Counted from the first letter of the stretch, positions 1 through 7,171 are shown. The stretch is DNA of 9,205 nucleotides from Spirochaetaceae bacterium (GCA_031268255.1 JAIRXO010000174.1:1-9205), one strand, 5' to 3'. Numbers and translations: made by a program. Notes: generated by a model from the letters alone, not told the origin.

Positions 1-613
1 GATCTTCCTCCTCACGGGAGATAAAAGCCGTGGACAAAAGCTCCACATCGGGCAGCATATCAACGGCGTCCGCTGTTTCGGACGGAAACGCGGCGCCGTC
101 TTCCGCACCGGGGACATCGGAACCAGCGTCTACAAGAGTCCCGCCATTAGTATATCCGTTTTTACCGTCCGGGTCCAGAGCTTCCCCTCCGGTATTTTCG
201 CTTTTTTGTTCCCCGCCGGAGGGCAAAGCCGCGCCAAAGTCAGGGGCCCGGTCAGTTTCCGGGGAAGCTGTCCGCGCCTCGGGCCCGCTTTCAACATACT
301 GCCGGTCCAGGGGGGGGAGCGCATCGGTATCGTCATCCTCGCCGGAAGAATCAATGGAAATATCAACAGTGGAACCGGGAAGGGGGATTTCGTCACCGGC
401 AAGGGGGGCGTCGTCCGGGCTTAAATCAAGCAATTCGGGGACAAACTGGCTTACGGCCCAGTAGGCGAAGGCGCTGAGAAAGAAAAAAAGCCCCCCCGAA
501 ACCAGGGCCCTGACCAGAACATAGGGGAAACCGGCGCGGCTTATGATACCGATAACAAGCGAAAAAACCAGGGCCGCCCCGGCGGCTATGGCGCTCAGTT
601 TCAGGTTGAACAC
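1..613 (-). CDS. Uncharacterised two-helix membrane protein with acidic tail, partial (C-terminus beyond window)
   Basis: I read an open frame of 204 codons from a GTG at 613-611 to the left edge with no stop, so the C-terminus is missing. A good Shine-Dalgarno (GGAGG, 620-624) lies 6 nt upstream, and the gene begins 18 nt after the flhG stop, so it is almost certainly co-transcribed. Residues about 6-25 and 33-53 are hydrophobic and look like two membrane helices. From about residue 60 the chain becomes a polar, probably disordered tail rich in D, E, S, P and G (for example SSGEDDDTD near residue 91). I recognise no domain or catalytic motif. By position it matches the hypothetical gene that follows the flhG homologue in Treponema pallidum (about TP0711, from memory). 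A role tied to FlhF/FlhG or to membrane placement of flagella is only an inference from context. The tail carries an 8-base C tract that could slip. The existence of the gene is well supported; its function is unknown. Confidence 0.8.
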   Translation of the reverse strand, partial: MFNLKLSAIAAGAALVFSLVIGIISRAGFPYVLVRALVSGGLFFFLSAFAYWAVSQFVPELLDLSPDDAPLAGDEIPLPGSTVDISIDSSGEDDDTDALPPLDRQYVESGPEARTASPETDRAPDFGAALPSGGEQKSENTGGEALDPDGKNGYTNGGTLVDAGSDVPGAEDGAAFPSETADAVDMLPDVELLSTAFISREEED

Positions 614-619
614 CGTCTT

Positions 620-624
620 CCTCC
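620..624 (-). promoter_or_regulatory. Ribosome binding site that fixes the GTG start of the terminal gene
   Basis: GGAGG on the minus strand, followed by a 6-nt spacer (AAGACG) and the GTG at 613-611. No ATG lies at a comparable distance. This site is the main reason for choosing a GTG start for the uncharacterised gene. Confidence 0.7.
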
Positions 625-631
625 AATTTCC

Positions 632-1537
632 CTAAAGCGTCTGGGAACGGCCAAAAAGCCGTTTCAGCATATTGCCAAAACCGCCGCTTTCCCTGGATTC
701 GCTCTTTTCGAGCCTGCCGACAATGTGCTGTACGCACTGGGACGCCTTGCATTTGGGGTCCACCACCATAAAGGGCCTCTGGCGCAGCACCGCCTGGGAC
801 ACCGACGGGTCATCGTAGATAAAGCCGAGAAAATCAACTTTAAGGTTAAGAAACTGTCCGGCTATATTGGTCATGCGGTCCGCCACCCTTTTCGCCTCGG
901 CCACGCTCTTTACCCTGTTTACCACAAGTTTAAGGCCCATGTTGAGGCTGTCAATCTCGGTGGCGATTATTTTGATGATGCCGTAGGCATCGGTAATGGC
1001 CGTAGGTTCTGGCGTGGTAACGATTACCGCCTCATCGGCGGCGGCTATAAAATCAAGCACATTGCTCGACACTCCGGCGCTGGTATCTATGATAATGATA
1101 TCCGCGTCCTGGAGGGTATTAAGCTCGTCAATAAAATTCTGCCTTTCTTCTTCCGACAGATTGGCTATCTGCGAAAACCCCGACGCTCCGGCCACTATCC
1201 TGATTCCGTATTCGGTCTGGAGTATTATGTCCTTCATGGTTTTCTGTTTCCGTATCACATGATAGAGGCTGAACTTTGGAATAACGTTGAGCATAACATT
1301 GACATTGGCCAGCCCCAGGTCCGCGTCCATGACTATCACCCGCTTGCCTATGCGGGCGTAGGCAAGGGCCATGTTTACCGAAATATTGGTCTTGCCCACG
1401 CCGCCCTTGCCGGAGGTAACGGTAATGATCTTTGTCTGGCGCGGCGGCTTTTCGGCTGTCTTTTTGCCGTCTTTGCCCGCCGGGCGGTTTTTCTGCTTCA
1501 TCAGCTCCCGCAGTTTTTCAGCCTGATCTGCCATCAT
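632..1537 (-). CDS. flhG: FlhG/FleN, MinD-like ATPase controlling flagellar number
   Basis: This 301-residue protein belongs to the MinD/ParA family of dimerising ATPases. It carries the deviant Walker A GKGGVGKT (residues 43-50, signature lysine 44), the switch I aspartate in DADLGLANVN (71-80) and Walker B ending IIIIDTSAG (147-155). The N-terminus has DQAEKLREL (4-12), an exact match to the DQAxxLR element known in FlhG proteins to stimulate the FlhF GTPase. The end, FGNMLKRLFGRS (287-298), resembles the amphipathic membrane-targeting helix of this family. FlhG normally limits flagellar number, cycling between membrane and cytosol in opposition to FlhF. The first ATG overlaps the flhF stop as ATGA (1537-1534), a typical coupling junction. 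A second ATG directly follows at 1534, and the GGAG at 1541-1544 is 3 nt from the first but 6 nt from the second, so translation may start one codon later. In older annotation it could appear as ylxH or MinD-like. Identification is secure from motifs and neighbours. Confidence 0.95.
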   Translation of the reverse strand: MMADQAEKLRELMKQKNRPAGKDGKKTAEKPPRQTKIITVTSGKGGVGKTNISVNMALAYARIGKRVIVMDADLGLANVNVMLNVIPKFSLYHVIRKQKTMKDIILQTEYGIRIVAGASGFSQIANLSEEERQNFIDELNTLQDADIIIIDTSAGVSSNVLDFIAAADEAVIVTTPEPTAITDAYGIIKIIATEIDSLNMGLKLVVNRVKSVAEAKRVADRMTNIAGQFLNLKVDFLGFIYDDPSVSQAVLRQRPFMVVDPKCKASQCVQHIVGRLEKSESRESGGFGNMLKRLFGRSQTL

Positions 1538-2778
1538 TGTCTCCAGTTGATTTTTTCCGCGTCCACGCCGGGGAAGCGGCTTTCTATGCGTTCACGGTTT
1601 ATGCGGAAACCTTCCAGATTGATGAGAAAGGGAACCACCGAAGCCTTCTTTATATCCACCGGCACGGTCTGCCCGTCGGTGATATACGAAACAGCCTTGC
1701 CTTTTTCCCAGAGGGCGCTCAACACATTGCCCACCCTGCTTGTCTCGTCGAGCTTGGTAATGATTACCGAGCGGTAGCCAAAGGGCTCAAACTGCCGCAG
1801 CAGGTCGGCGATGTCGCTGGCCTTGGTGGTCGCGCTGAGGGCCAGGTGTACCTCGGCCCGGGAACCGCAGGCCGAAAGAAGCTGCTTCATCTTGGCAAGC
1901 TCAACACCGTCCTGGGGGTTCTTGCCTATGGTATCGACGAGTATGAGGTCGGCGTCGCCGGTATAGAGGGCTATGGTTTTTCTCAGTTCCTCGTGGTTTG
2001 TTATGTTTGAAAGGGGAATATCCATAATGGAAGAATAGGTCTCAAGCTGCTGCTTTGCCCCTATGCGGTAGTTGTCTATGTTTATGAGCCGCACCGAAAG
2101 GGGATGACTGGCGGAATTGCCTATGTTATACATGGCGGCGAGCTTGGCTATGGTCGTAGTCTTTCCTACTCCGGTGGGGCCTACAAGAACAAGGATGCGG
2201 GGTTTGGGATGAAAAGTCTCCTCGCTGTAAATGGGGATGCTCTCTCCTATCCAGTCAACAACCTGCTCTTCCACTTCCTCATAATTGTCAAGGGCCTCAA
2301 GGGTTATCTCTTTTTTTATCCTGCCGGTAATATGCCTGATATAGGCGTGGGAAAAATCGTTAAGCGCCAGAACTTCGGTAAGCCTGTCCACCGTCCCGTG
2401 GGAAGGAGATGTACGGTCGTCGTTCTTCTGTTCAAGATACTTCTTGAGGTCTTTGACCTCGTTCAGGAGTACCTGCATGGTAACATCCTTTTTGGACGCG
2501 GCGAGAATTTTTTCCTTTTCCTCGGCAAAGCTCCCCACCTTCACCGGGGGAATGCCCGGCGGGGCGTAGGAAGGCTGGGGAGAAGCGGCTATGCCCGGAT
2601 TATAATCCCTTATAAAGCCTATTACCTCTACGCCCTCTCTTCCAAAAAAACCTAAAAGACCTTTAAGCCTGATTTGCTGATGCCGCATCTCCACAAAACG
2701 GACGCCGAATTTATCTTTCAGCCTGCGCAGCGCCTCGTTATAGGTTTCAGCCTGTTCGCTTACTATTTCCATGCCCAT
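1534..2778 (-). CDS. flhF: FlhF, SRP-type GTPase for flagellar placement
   Basis: A 414-residue protein with the three-part FlhF layout: a basic N-terminal region (1-55), a variable Pro/Ala-rich linker and coiled segment (60-125), and the NG domain of SRP-family GTPases. The P-loop GPTGVGKTT lies at 200-208, the DNYRIGAKQQLETYSSIM stretch typical of FlhF and SRP GTPases at 235-252, the G3 region DTIGKNPQD at 282-290, G4 TKLDE at 341-345 and the closing loop TDGQTVPVDI at 367-376. FlhF marks the site of flagellar assembly at the membrane and recruits early basal-body parts. FlhG, encoded immediately downstream, stimulates its GTPase. G3 is DTIGK instead of the usual DTAGR. Start choice: the ATG at 2778 abuts its only ribosome site (TAAGGA, zero spacing), whereas the in-frame ATG at 2772 has 6 nt, so true translation probably begins at 2772 and makes 412 residues. 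The gene begins just past tandem flhA stops. Confidence 0.95.
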   Translation of the reverse strand: MGMEIVSEQAETYNEALRRLKDKFGVRFVEMRHQQIRLKGLLGFFGREGVEVIGFIRDYNPGIAASPQPSYAPPGIPPVKVGSFAEEKEKILAASKKDVTMQVLLNEVKDLKKYLEQKNDDRTSPSHGTVDRLTEVLALNDFSHAYIRHITGRIKKEITLEALDNYEEVEEQVVDWIGESIPIYSEETFHPKPRILVLVGPTGVGKTTTIAKLAAMYNIGNSASHPLSVRLINIDNYRIGAKQQLETYSSIMDIPLSNITNHEELRKTIALYTGDADLILVDTIGKNPQDGVELAKMKQLLSACGSRAEVHLALSATTKASDIADLLRQFEPFGYRSVIITKLDETSRVGNVLSALWEKGKAVSYITDGQTVPVDIKKASVVPFLINLEGFRINRERIESRFPGVDAEKINWRQ

Positions 2779-2784
2779 TCCTTA
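2779..2784 (-). promoter_or_regulatory. Ribosome binding site deciding the flhF start
   Basis: TAAGGA on the minus strand; its first three bases form the second of two tandem flhA-frame stops (TAATAA). It touches the ATG at 2778 with no spacer but sits 6 nt before the in-frame ATG at 2772, favouring the latter. Confidence 0.5.
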
Positions 2785-4875
2785 TTACGCGGCCATGCTC
2801 TCAAGGCTTATTTCGCCTATCTGTTCCACGGTGATATCGGCGACAATCTCGGGAACCGAAAGAACTACCAGATCGGGGAGTTCCCTGTATGTCGATGATT
2901 TAACGAGGTAACGCGCCGCCTCGGAACAGAGCAGTACCGGCGCCCAGCCCTGTTCCTGCACCGATGCCGCCGAACGGGAAAGGGCCTTGATCCACTCCCG
3001 CTGCACCGCCGGCTCAAGGGCGGCCATAATACCCGAAGAGGTTTCCACCCTGCTTTCGATGATCTTCTGTTCCAGAGCCTGGTTGATGGTCAGCACCCGC
3101 AGATGCCTGTCCTCGTCGGCGTACTGGAGGCATATCTGCCTTGCCAGGGCCTGCCTTGCCTTTTCGGTGAGGAAGCGGGTTTCCTTGGTAACCGGCGCGT
3201 AATCGGCGAGGGCCTCAAGTACGGCAACCATATTCCGTATGGACACCTGTTCTTCCAGAAGGGCCTGAAGCACCTTTTGAATTTCGCCGAGATTGAGAAC
3301 CTTCTGGGTCTCGTCAACCACCGCCGGGTATTCCTTCTTGAGGGTCTCCAGTATGGCCTGGGTCTCCTGGCGGCCCAAAAGTTCCGAGGCATGGCGTTTG
3401 ATGATTTCGGTAAGATGGGTGGCGATGATGGAAGGCGGGTCCACCACCGTGTATCCGGCCCGTTCGGCCTGGTCCCGCTTGTCCTCGCTCACCCAGAGGG
3501 CCGGAAGCCCAAAGGCAGGGTCCCTGGTTTTTTCGCCGGGGATTTCTTCCTTGATTCCTCCGGGATTGATGCACAGATAGTAACCCATGCGTATCTTGCC
3601 CCTGCCCACGTCAACGCCCCTGATCTTGAAGCAGTATTCCGAAGGCTCAAGGCGCATATTGTCAATAATCCTGATACGGGGAATCACCAGCCCCAGGTCC
3701 AGGGCCGACTCGCGGCGTATGCGGTGTACCCGCTCAAGGAGTTCGGCGCCCTTGTCCCGGTCAACAAGGGGTATGAGTCCGTAACCCAGTTCGAGGGAAA
3801 GGGGGTCCAGGGGAACAACCGGCGACATTTCGGCGCTCTCTTCCCTGGGCTTTCTGGCCTCGGCTTCCCTGCTTTGCAGCTTTTCAAAATCGGCCCGTTT
3901 TACCCTGCTCACCCTTAAGGCGTAAAAACCCAGCAGCACGGCCATGGGTATCAGCACATACCAGGGAAAACCGGGGAGCAGGGCGAAAAGAACAAGCACC
4001 GCCGCTCCTATGCCGTATACCCGGGCGTCCTGGGAAAACTGTTTTACCATGACAGAACTCAGGGTATCGCCCGCCGAGGCGGAACGGGTAACCACGATAC
4101 CCATGGCCACCGAAATGAGCAGGGCGGGGAACTGGCTTAAAAGGCCGTCACCTACGGCAAAGGTAATATAGGTTCCCAGAGCGGAGGCCAGGGGTTCGTT
4201 GTGCAGCACCACGCCGACTATAAAACCGCCCAATACATTGATGACGGTGATAAAAATGCCGACCTTGACATTGCCTGAGGTAAATTTGCTGGCGCCGTCC
4301 ATGGCGCCGTAAAAATCAGATTCCTGCTGTATCTCCCGCTTGCGGGCTTTGAATTCTTCTTCGGTAATGGCCCCCGAATTGTATTCGGCCTCCACGGCCA
4401 TCTGCTTGCCCGGCAGGGCGTCAAGGGTAAAGCGGGCGGCCACTTCCGAAACACGGGAAGCTCCCTTGGTAATAACCACGGCCTGAACAGCGATGATGAC
4501 GATAAAGATGATAAAGCCCACCACAAGGCCCTCGGAACCTCCCGAACCTACCACAAAGCTGGAAAAGGCCCGTATCATGCGGCCATCAAAGGAAGCGCCC
4601 TGGGTAAGGATGAGCCGCGTGGATGATACGTTGAGTACCAGGCCGAAAACTGTGGCTATGAGCAGTACAAAGGGAAAAAGGCTGAACTCAACGGCCTTTC
4701 TGTTGTATAACACGAGGAGGAGCACTATGAGAGAAAAAATCAGGTTCATGGCCATAAGGGCGTCGAGGATTACCGTAGGCAGGGGGACAATAAACATCAT
4801 GATACCCAGCACCACGGCCACCGCTATGGCTATATCGGATATCTTATTGCCGCCCGAAATGTTTGCGTCAGACAT
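2785..4875 (-). CDS. flhA: FlhA, flagellar type III export gate protein
   Basis: This 696-residue protein has the usual FlhA length. FlhA forms the ring under the FliPQR channel, couples proton flow to export and docks chaperone-substrate complexes. The N-terminal half has about eight membrane helices (roughly 12-33, 35-57, 65-87, 115-137, 205-225, 237-262, 285-302, 303-321). The family's signature loop runs from about 141 to 200 and includes LDALPGKQMAVEAE (151-164) and SDFYGAMDGASKF (186-198); its aspartate 187 matches the essential loop aspartate known from Salmonella FlhA. A charged linker (322-355) leads to the cytosolic domain (356-696), which ends in a short acidic tail. The gene starts 6 nt after the flhB stop and ends in tandem TAA codons before flhF. 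Its start is odd: the AGGAG at 4887-4891 is 11 nt from this ATG but only 4 nt from an out-of-frame ATG at 4882. Identification is secure. Confidence 0.97.
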   Translation of the reverse strand: MSDANISGGNKISDIAIAVAVVLGIMMFIVPLPTVILDALMAMNLIFSLIVLLLVLYNRKAVEFSLFPFVLLIATVFGLVLNVSSTRLILTQGASFDGRMIRAFSSFVVGSGGSEGLVVGFIIFIVIIAVQAVVITKGASRVSEVAARFTLDALPGKQMAVEAEYNSGAITEEEFKARKREIQQESDFYGAMDGASKFTSGNVKVGIFITVINVLGGFIVGVVLHNEPLASALGTYITFAVGDGLLSQFPALLISVAMGIVVTRSASAGDTLSSVMVKQFSQDARVYGIGAAVLVLFALLPGFPWYVLIPMAVLLGFYALRVSRVKRADFEKLQSREAEARKPREESAEMSPVVPLDPLSLELGYGLIPLVDRDKGAELLERVHRIRRESALDLGLVIPRIRIIDNMRLEPSEYCFKIRGVDVGRGKIRMGYYLCINPGGIKEEIPGEKTRDPAFGLPALWVSEDKRDQAERAGYTVVDPPSIIATHLTEIIKRHASELLGRQETQAILETLKKEYPAVVDETQKVLNLGEIQKVLQALLEEQVSIRNMVAVLEALADYAPVTKETRFLTEKARQALARQICLQYADEDRHLRVLTINQALEQKIIESRVETSSGIMAALEPAVQREWIKALSRSAASVQEQGWAPVLLCSEAARYLVKSSTYRELPDLVVLSVPEIVADITVEQIGEISLESMAA

Positions 4876-4882
4876 CGTTCAT
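4868..4882 (-). other. Four-codon mini-ORF overlapping the flhA start
   Basis: ATG AAC GAT GTC TGA reads from 4882 to 4868 in a different frame from flhA and spans its start codon (4875-4873). Its ATG overlaps the flhB stop as TAATG. The AGGAG at 4887-4891 is better spaced for this ATG (4 nt) than for flhA (11 nt). It may help ribosomes re-initiate at flhA, or it may be chance; the sequence alone cannot tell. Confidence 0.3.
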
Positions 4883-6009
4883 TACGCTCCTAAATCCTCG
4901 GCCCTGCGCTCGTTAATTTTGGAGACAGAGGCAAAGATCACGGCCAGGGCCTCCCAAAACTGCACCGGCACTATATCCCCTATTTCGGTTTCGGCATAAA
5001 GTGAACGGGCAATGGGTTTATTCTCCACTATGGGCACGCCGCTATCCAGGGCTATGCGCTTTATCCTCTGGGCAAGTTCGTCGGCGCCCTTGGCGCTTAC
5101 CCTGGGGGCGATCATGGCGTCCCTTCTGTATTCCAGGGCGACGGCAAAATGGGTCGGGTTGGTGATAACCACATCGGCCTTGGGCACATTGACCGCCATA
5201 TTGGCGGAAAGCAGTTCCCGCATCCTCTGGCGCAGCCTTGACCGTACCAGGGGGTCCCCTTCGTACATGCGCCTTTCTTCCTTGACTTCCTGGCGGGTCA
5301 TTTTAAGGGATTCCCGGTGCCGCCATCGCTGAAACAGTATATCGGGCACGGAAAGAACAAGCAGAAGCAGGGCGGAAACAATAATCATCCGTATGGCAAG
5401 GGAAGCGACAAGATTTACCGCGGTCCAGAGACCGGCGGTCTGGAGATTGGCAAGTTCCTCTATCCTTGACCGTATGGTAAAAAAAGCCACCGTGCCTATG
5501 AGGGCCATTTTTACCAGGGACTTGGCGAAATTATACAGCCCCTCCATGGAAAACAGGGTACGCTGAAAGTAGGCGCCAAAACGGGGAACTATTTTGGAAA
5601 AATTAGGCGTCAGGGGTTTAAGGGTGAAAAGCGGGCCGGTCTGCACCAGATTGGCAAAAATAGCCGCCGCCATGGCCGTGAGGGCTATGGGAAGGGCAAG
5701 CCGTACCAGAAACGAGAAAAAACTCTGGGCGATTATCCTGTCCGTAACCGGATCAAGCTCAACGGCCCGGGTAAAATAAAAGTGCAGCATCTCCACGCAG
5801 GTTCTGAATATATAGGGGGCAAGAAGGAGTATCGCCAGGGCGGGGAGCAGAAGCACCAGGGCGCTGACAAGTTCCTGGCTCTTGGCCACCCGGCCTTCTT
5901 CCCTGGCCTTGCGTATCTTGTACTCTGACGGCTCCTCGGTACGGCCCTCATCCTCGGCGGCAAACCACTGGAGGTCCATCATGGTGATGGTTTCATCTAA
6001 CAGCATCAC
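4882..6009 (-). CDS. flhB: FlhB, export gate and substrate-specificity switch
   Basis: A 375-residue FlhB with the family's normal architecture. An N-terminal stretch DLQWFAAEDEGRTEEPSEYK (12-31) matches the conserved beginning of FlhB proteins. Four membrane segments lie roughly at 47-67, 93-123, 160-178 and 195-222. The cytosolic domain carries NPTH at 284-287, the self-cleavage site (between N and P in the family) that lets export switch from rod/hook to filament substrates. FlhB sits beside FliPQR and opens or closes the channel. The start overlaps the fliR stop: GTG at 6009-6007, TGA at 6008-6006 and a second start, ATG, at 6006-6004. A G6 run at 6015-6020 is the only ribosome-site candidate, 5 nt from the GTG and 8 nt from the ATG. 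Two further ATGs (5982, 5979) lie just before DLQWFA but have no ribosome site. No key residue is missing, and identification is secure. Confidence 0.96.
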   Translation of the reverse strand: MMLLDETITMMDLQWFAAEDEGRTEEPSEYKIRKAREEGRVAKSQELVSALVLLLPALAILLLAPYIFRTCVEMLHFYFTRAVELDPVTDRIIAQSFFSFLVRLALPIALTAMAAAIFANLVQTGPLFTLKPLTPNFSKIVPRFGAYFQRTLFSMEGLYNFAKSLVKMALIGTVAFFTIRSRIEELANLQTAGLWTAVNLVASLAIRMIIVSALLLLVLSVPDILFQRWRHRESLKMTRQEVKEERRMYEGDPLVRSRLRQRMRELLSANMAVNVPKADVVITNPTHFAVALEYRRDAMIAPRVSAKGADELAQRIKRIALDSGVPIVENKPIARSLYAETEIGDIVPVQFWEALAVIFASVSKINERRAEDLGA

Positions 6010-6866
6010 AGATTCCCCCCGTTTCCGCCTATGGGAGCGCCTATTGGCGCGCCTATGGGCGCACCAATTGGCGAACCTACCCTGATAAACAGGGTTTCCA
6101 GGCTGCCAAAGCCCGCGTCAATGACCCTGCCAAAAGCCTCGACCATAAAGGGCATGGTGGCCAGAATCAGGACGAAGGCTACGGTAATGGAAATGGGAAA
6201 ACCCTCGGTCAGTATGTTTATCTGGGGCGCGGCCTTGGAAATAAGACCCGTGGCCAGGGAACTGAGAAAAAGGGTTCCCAGTATGGGCATGGAAATTATC
6301 ATGGCGTCAAGAAAGAGCCGGGTCAGGCCGGAAAGAAGCATGGAAAGAAAATGCTCCCGGCCCTGCACAAGGCTCAGGGCGCTTATGGACTGTATCGAAC
6401 GCCAGAACCCGCCGAGAAAAAGGGTCCTGAGCCCGCCGGTGCTGATAAAGACCAGCATGGCCACCAGGTTGAGATACTGGCCCATGAGGGGATTCTCTAT
6501 CTGCGAAAGGGGGTCAAAAGTTTCCGAAGCGCCAAAGCCCATCTGGAGGGAAAAGAACTGGCCGGCGGTGGAAAAGGCCGAAAAAATAAGGGTCATAAAA
6601 AAACCGGTTATCACCCCAATAAGGACCTCGCCTATAAGGAGAAACACAAAAGTCATATTCAAGGTTGAAAGATCCCAGCTTGTTACCAGAGCGCCGGGAA
6701 AGGCCGCGTAGGCGGCAAACCCGGCCAGGGCTATTTTTACCACCTGGGGATTCGCGTCGGAAGAAAGCAGGGGCGCAGTCTCCATAATAGCCAGGGCTCT
6801 GGCGGCGATAAGGAGAAAAGCCGGAGCGGCGGAAAGTATATCGTTGAGTATGCCGCTTTCAATCAT
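6006..6866 (-). CDS. fliR: FliR, flagellar export channel protein, with repeat tail
   Basis: A 286-residue, very hydrophobic protein, somewhat longer than the roughly 260 residues usual for FliR. FliR joins FliP and FliQ in the helical export channel at the centre of the basal body. Hydrophobic segments lie roughly at 10-28, 42-60, 71-98, 130-150, 185-208 and 222-245. The stretch GQFFSLQMGFGASETFDPL (102-120), and PLMGQYLNLVAMLVFISTGG (126-145), are typical of the family. The body seems to end near residue 263. Beyond it comes an unusual tail of PIGA repeats and GGNGGNL (266-286), annotated separately. The start ATG at 6866 has GGAGA 7 nt upstream and lies 26 nt after the fliQ stop. The stop TGA lies inside the flhB start region, so the two genes are probably translationally coupled. 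Identification rests on both family sequence and position. Confidence 0.95.
   Translation of the reverse strand: MIESGILNDILSAAPAFLLIAARALAIMETAPLLSSDANPQVVKIALAGFAAYAAFPGALVTSWDLSTLNMTFVFLLIGEVLIGVITGFFMTLIFSAFSTAGQFFSLQMGFGASETFDPLSQIENPLMGQYLNLVAMLVFISTGGLRTLFLGGFWRSIQSISALSLVQGREHFLSMLLSGLTRLFLDAMIISMPILGTLFLSSLATGLISKAAPQINILTEGFPISITVAFVLILATMPFMVEAFGRVIDAGFGSLETLFIRVGSPIGAPIGAPIGAPIGGNGGNL
6027..6071 (-). repeat. 12-bp tandem repeat encoding PIGA units at the FliR C-terminus
   Basis: Nearly four in-frame copies of a 12-base unit (CCN ATW GGY GCN on the minus strand) encode PIGAPIGAPIGAPIG. The copies differ at third positions (CCA/CCC, ATT/ATA, GGT/GGC, GCG/GCT), so the peptide repeat is more uniform than the DNA. 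It ends about 20 bases before the fliR stop and the flhB start. Confidence 0.9.
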
Positions 6867-6892
6867 TCAAAATTCTCCGCACCGTATAACCC

Positions 6893-7162
6893 CTAACGCG
6901 TCATCAGGGGAATCATGCGGAAGAGCCGCACCGTATAATCCCCCAGGGAACTAAACATCCATCCGCCCAGGAAAGCCAGAACCAGCAGTATGGCAATCAC
7001 CTTGGGCACAACAGTCAGGGTCTGCTCCTGTATCGAGGTAGTGGCCTGCAGTATGGCCACCACGAGACCCACGATGAGGGCGCTGAACAAAAGGGGAGAG
7101 GCCATGAGCAGCACCTGAAAAATTCCCCCCCTGAGGAGACTGGTTATATCCCCTATACTCAC
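6893..7162 (-). CDS. fliQ: FliQ, small flagellar export channel protein
   Basis: An 89-residue protein, the standard FliQ length, with two long membrane helices (about 15-39 and 53-73) separated by the polar loop TTSIQEQTL (41-49), a conserved feature of FliQ. Four FliQ copies pack around FliP and FliR in the known export gates. The start is GTG at 7162-7160, supported by AGGGG 6 nt upstream. The gene begins 9 nt after the fliP stop and is followed 26 nt later by fliR. Size, hydropathy and operon position make this a confident call. Confidence 0.95.
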   Translation of the reverse strand: MSIGDITSLLRGGIFQVLLMASPLLFSALIVGLVVAILQATTSIQEQTLTVVPKVIAILLVLAFLGGWMFSSLGDYTVRLFRMIPLMTR

Positions 7163-7171
7163 CTTTTACCC

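Noticed and set aside
30..464. Plus-strand Ser/Pro/Ala-rich open frame of 144 codons
   Set aside because: It is the complement of the acidic tail of the minus-strand gene at 1-613, which has a ribosome site and operon position; the plus frame has neither.
426..752. Minus-strand open frame of 108 codons spanning the flhG end and the next gene
   Set aside because: It overlaps the flhG C-terminus and the two-helix gene in another frame and has no ribosome site or domain.
725..1777. Long open frame on the plus strand (350 codons) antisense to flhG and the end of flhF
   Set aside because: Its protein has no family features, it lies over two confident genes, and such antisense frames are common where coding-strand codon bias is strong.
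3103..3918. Plus-strand open frame of 271 codons antisense to flhA
   Set aside because: It mirrors conserved FlhA coding sequence, has no ribosome site or recognisable domain, and is explained by codon bias.
6046..6053. GGCGCGCC palindrome inside the FliR repeat
   Set aside because: It arises from the junction of repeat codons and shows no flanking structure of an operator or recombination site.
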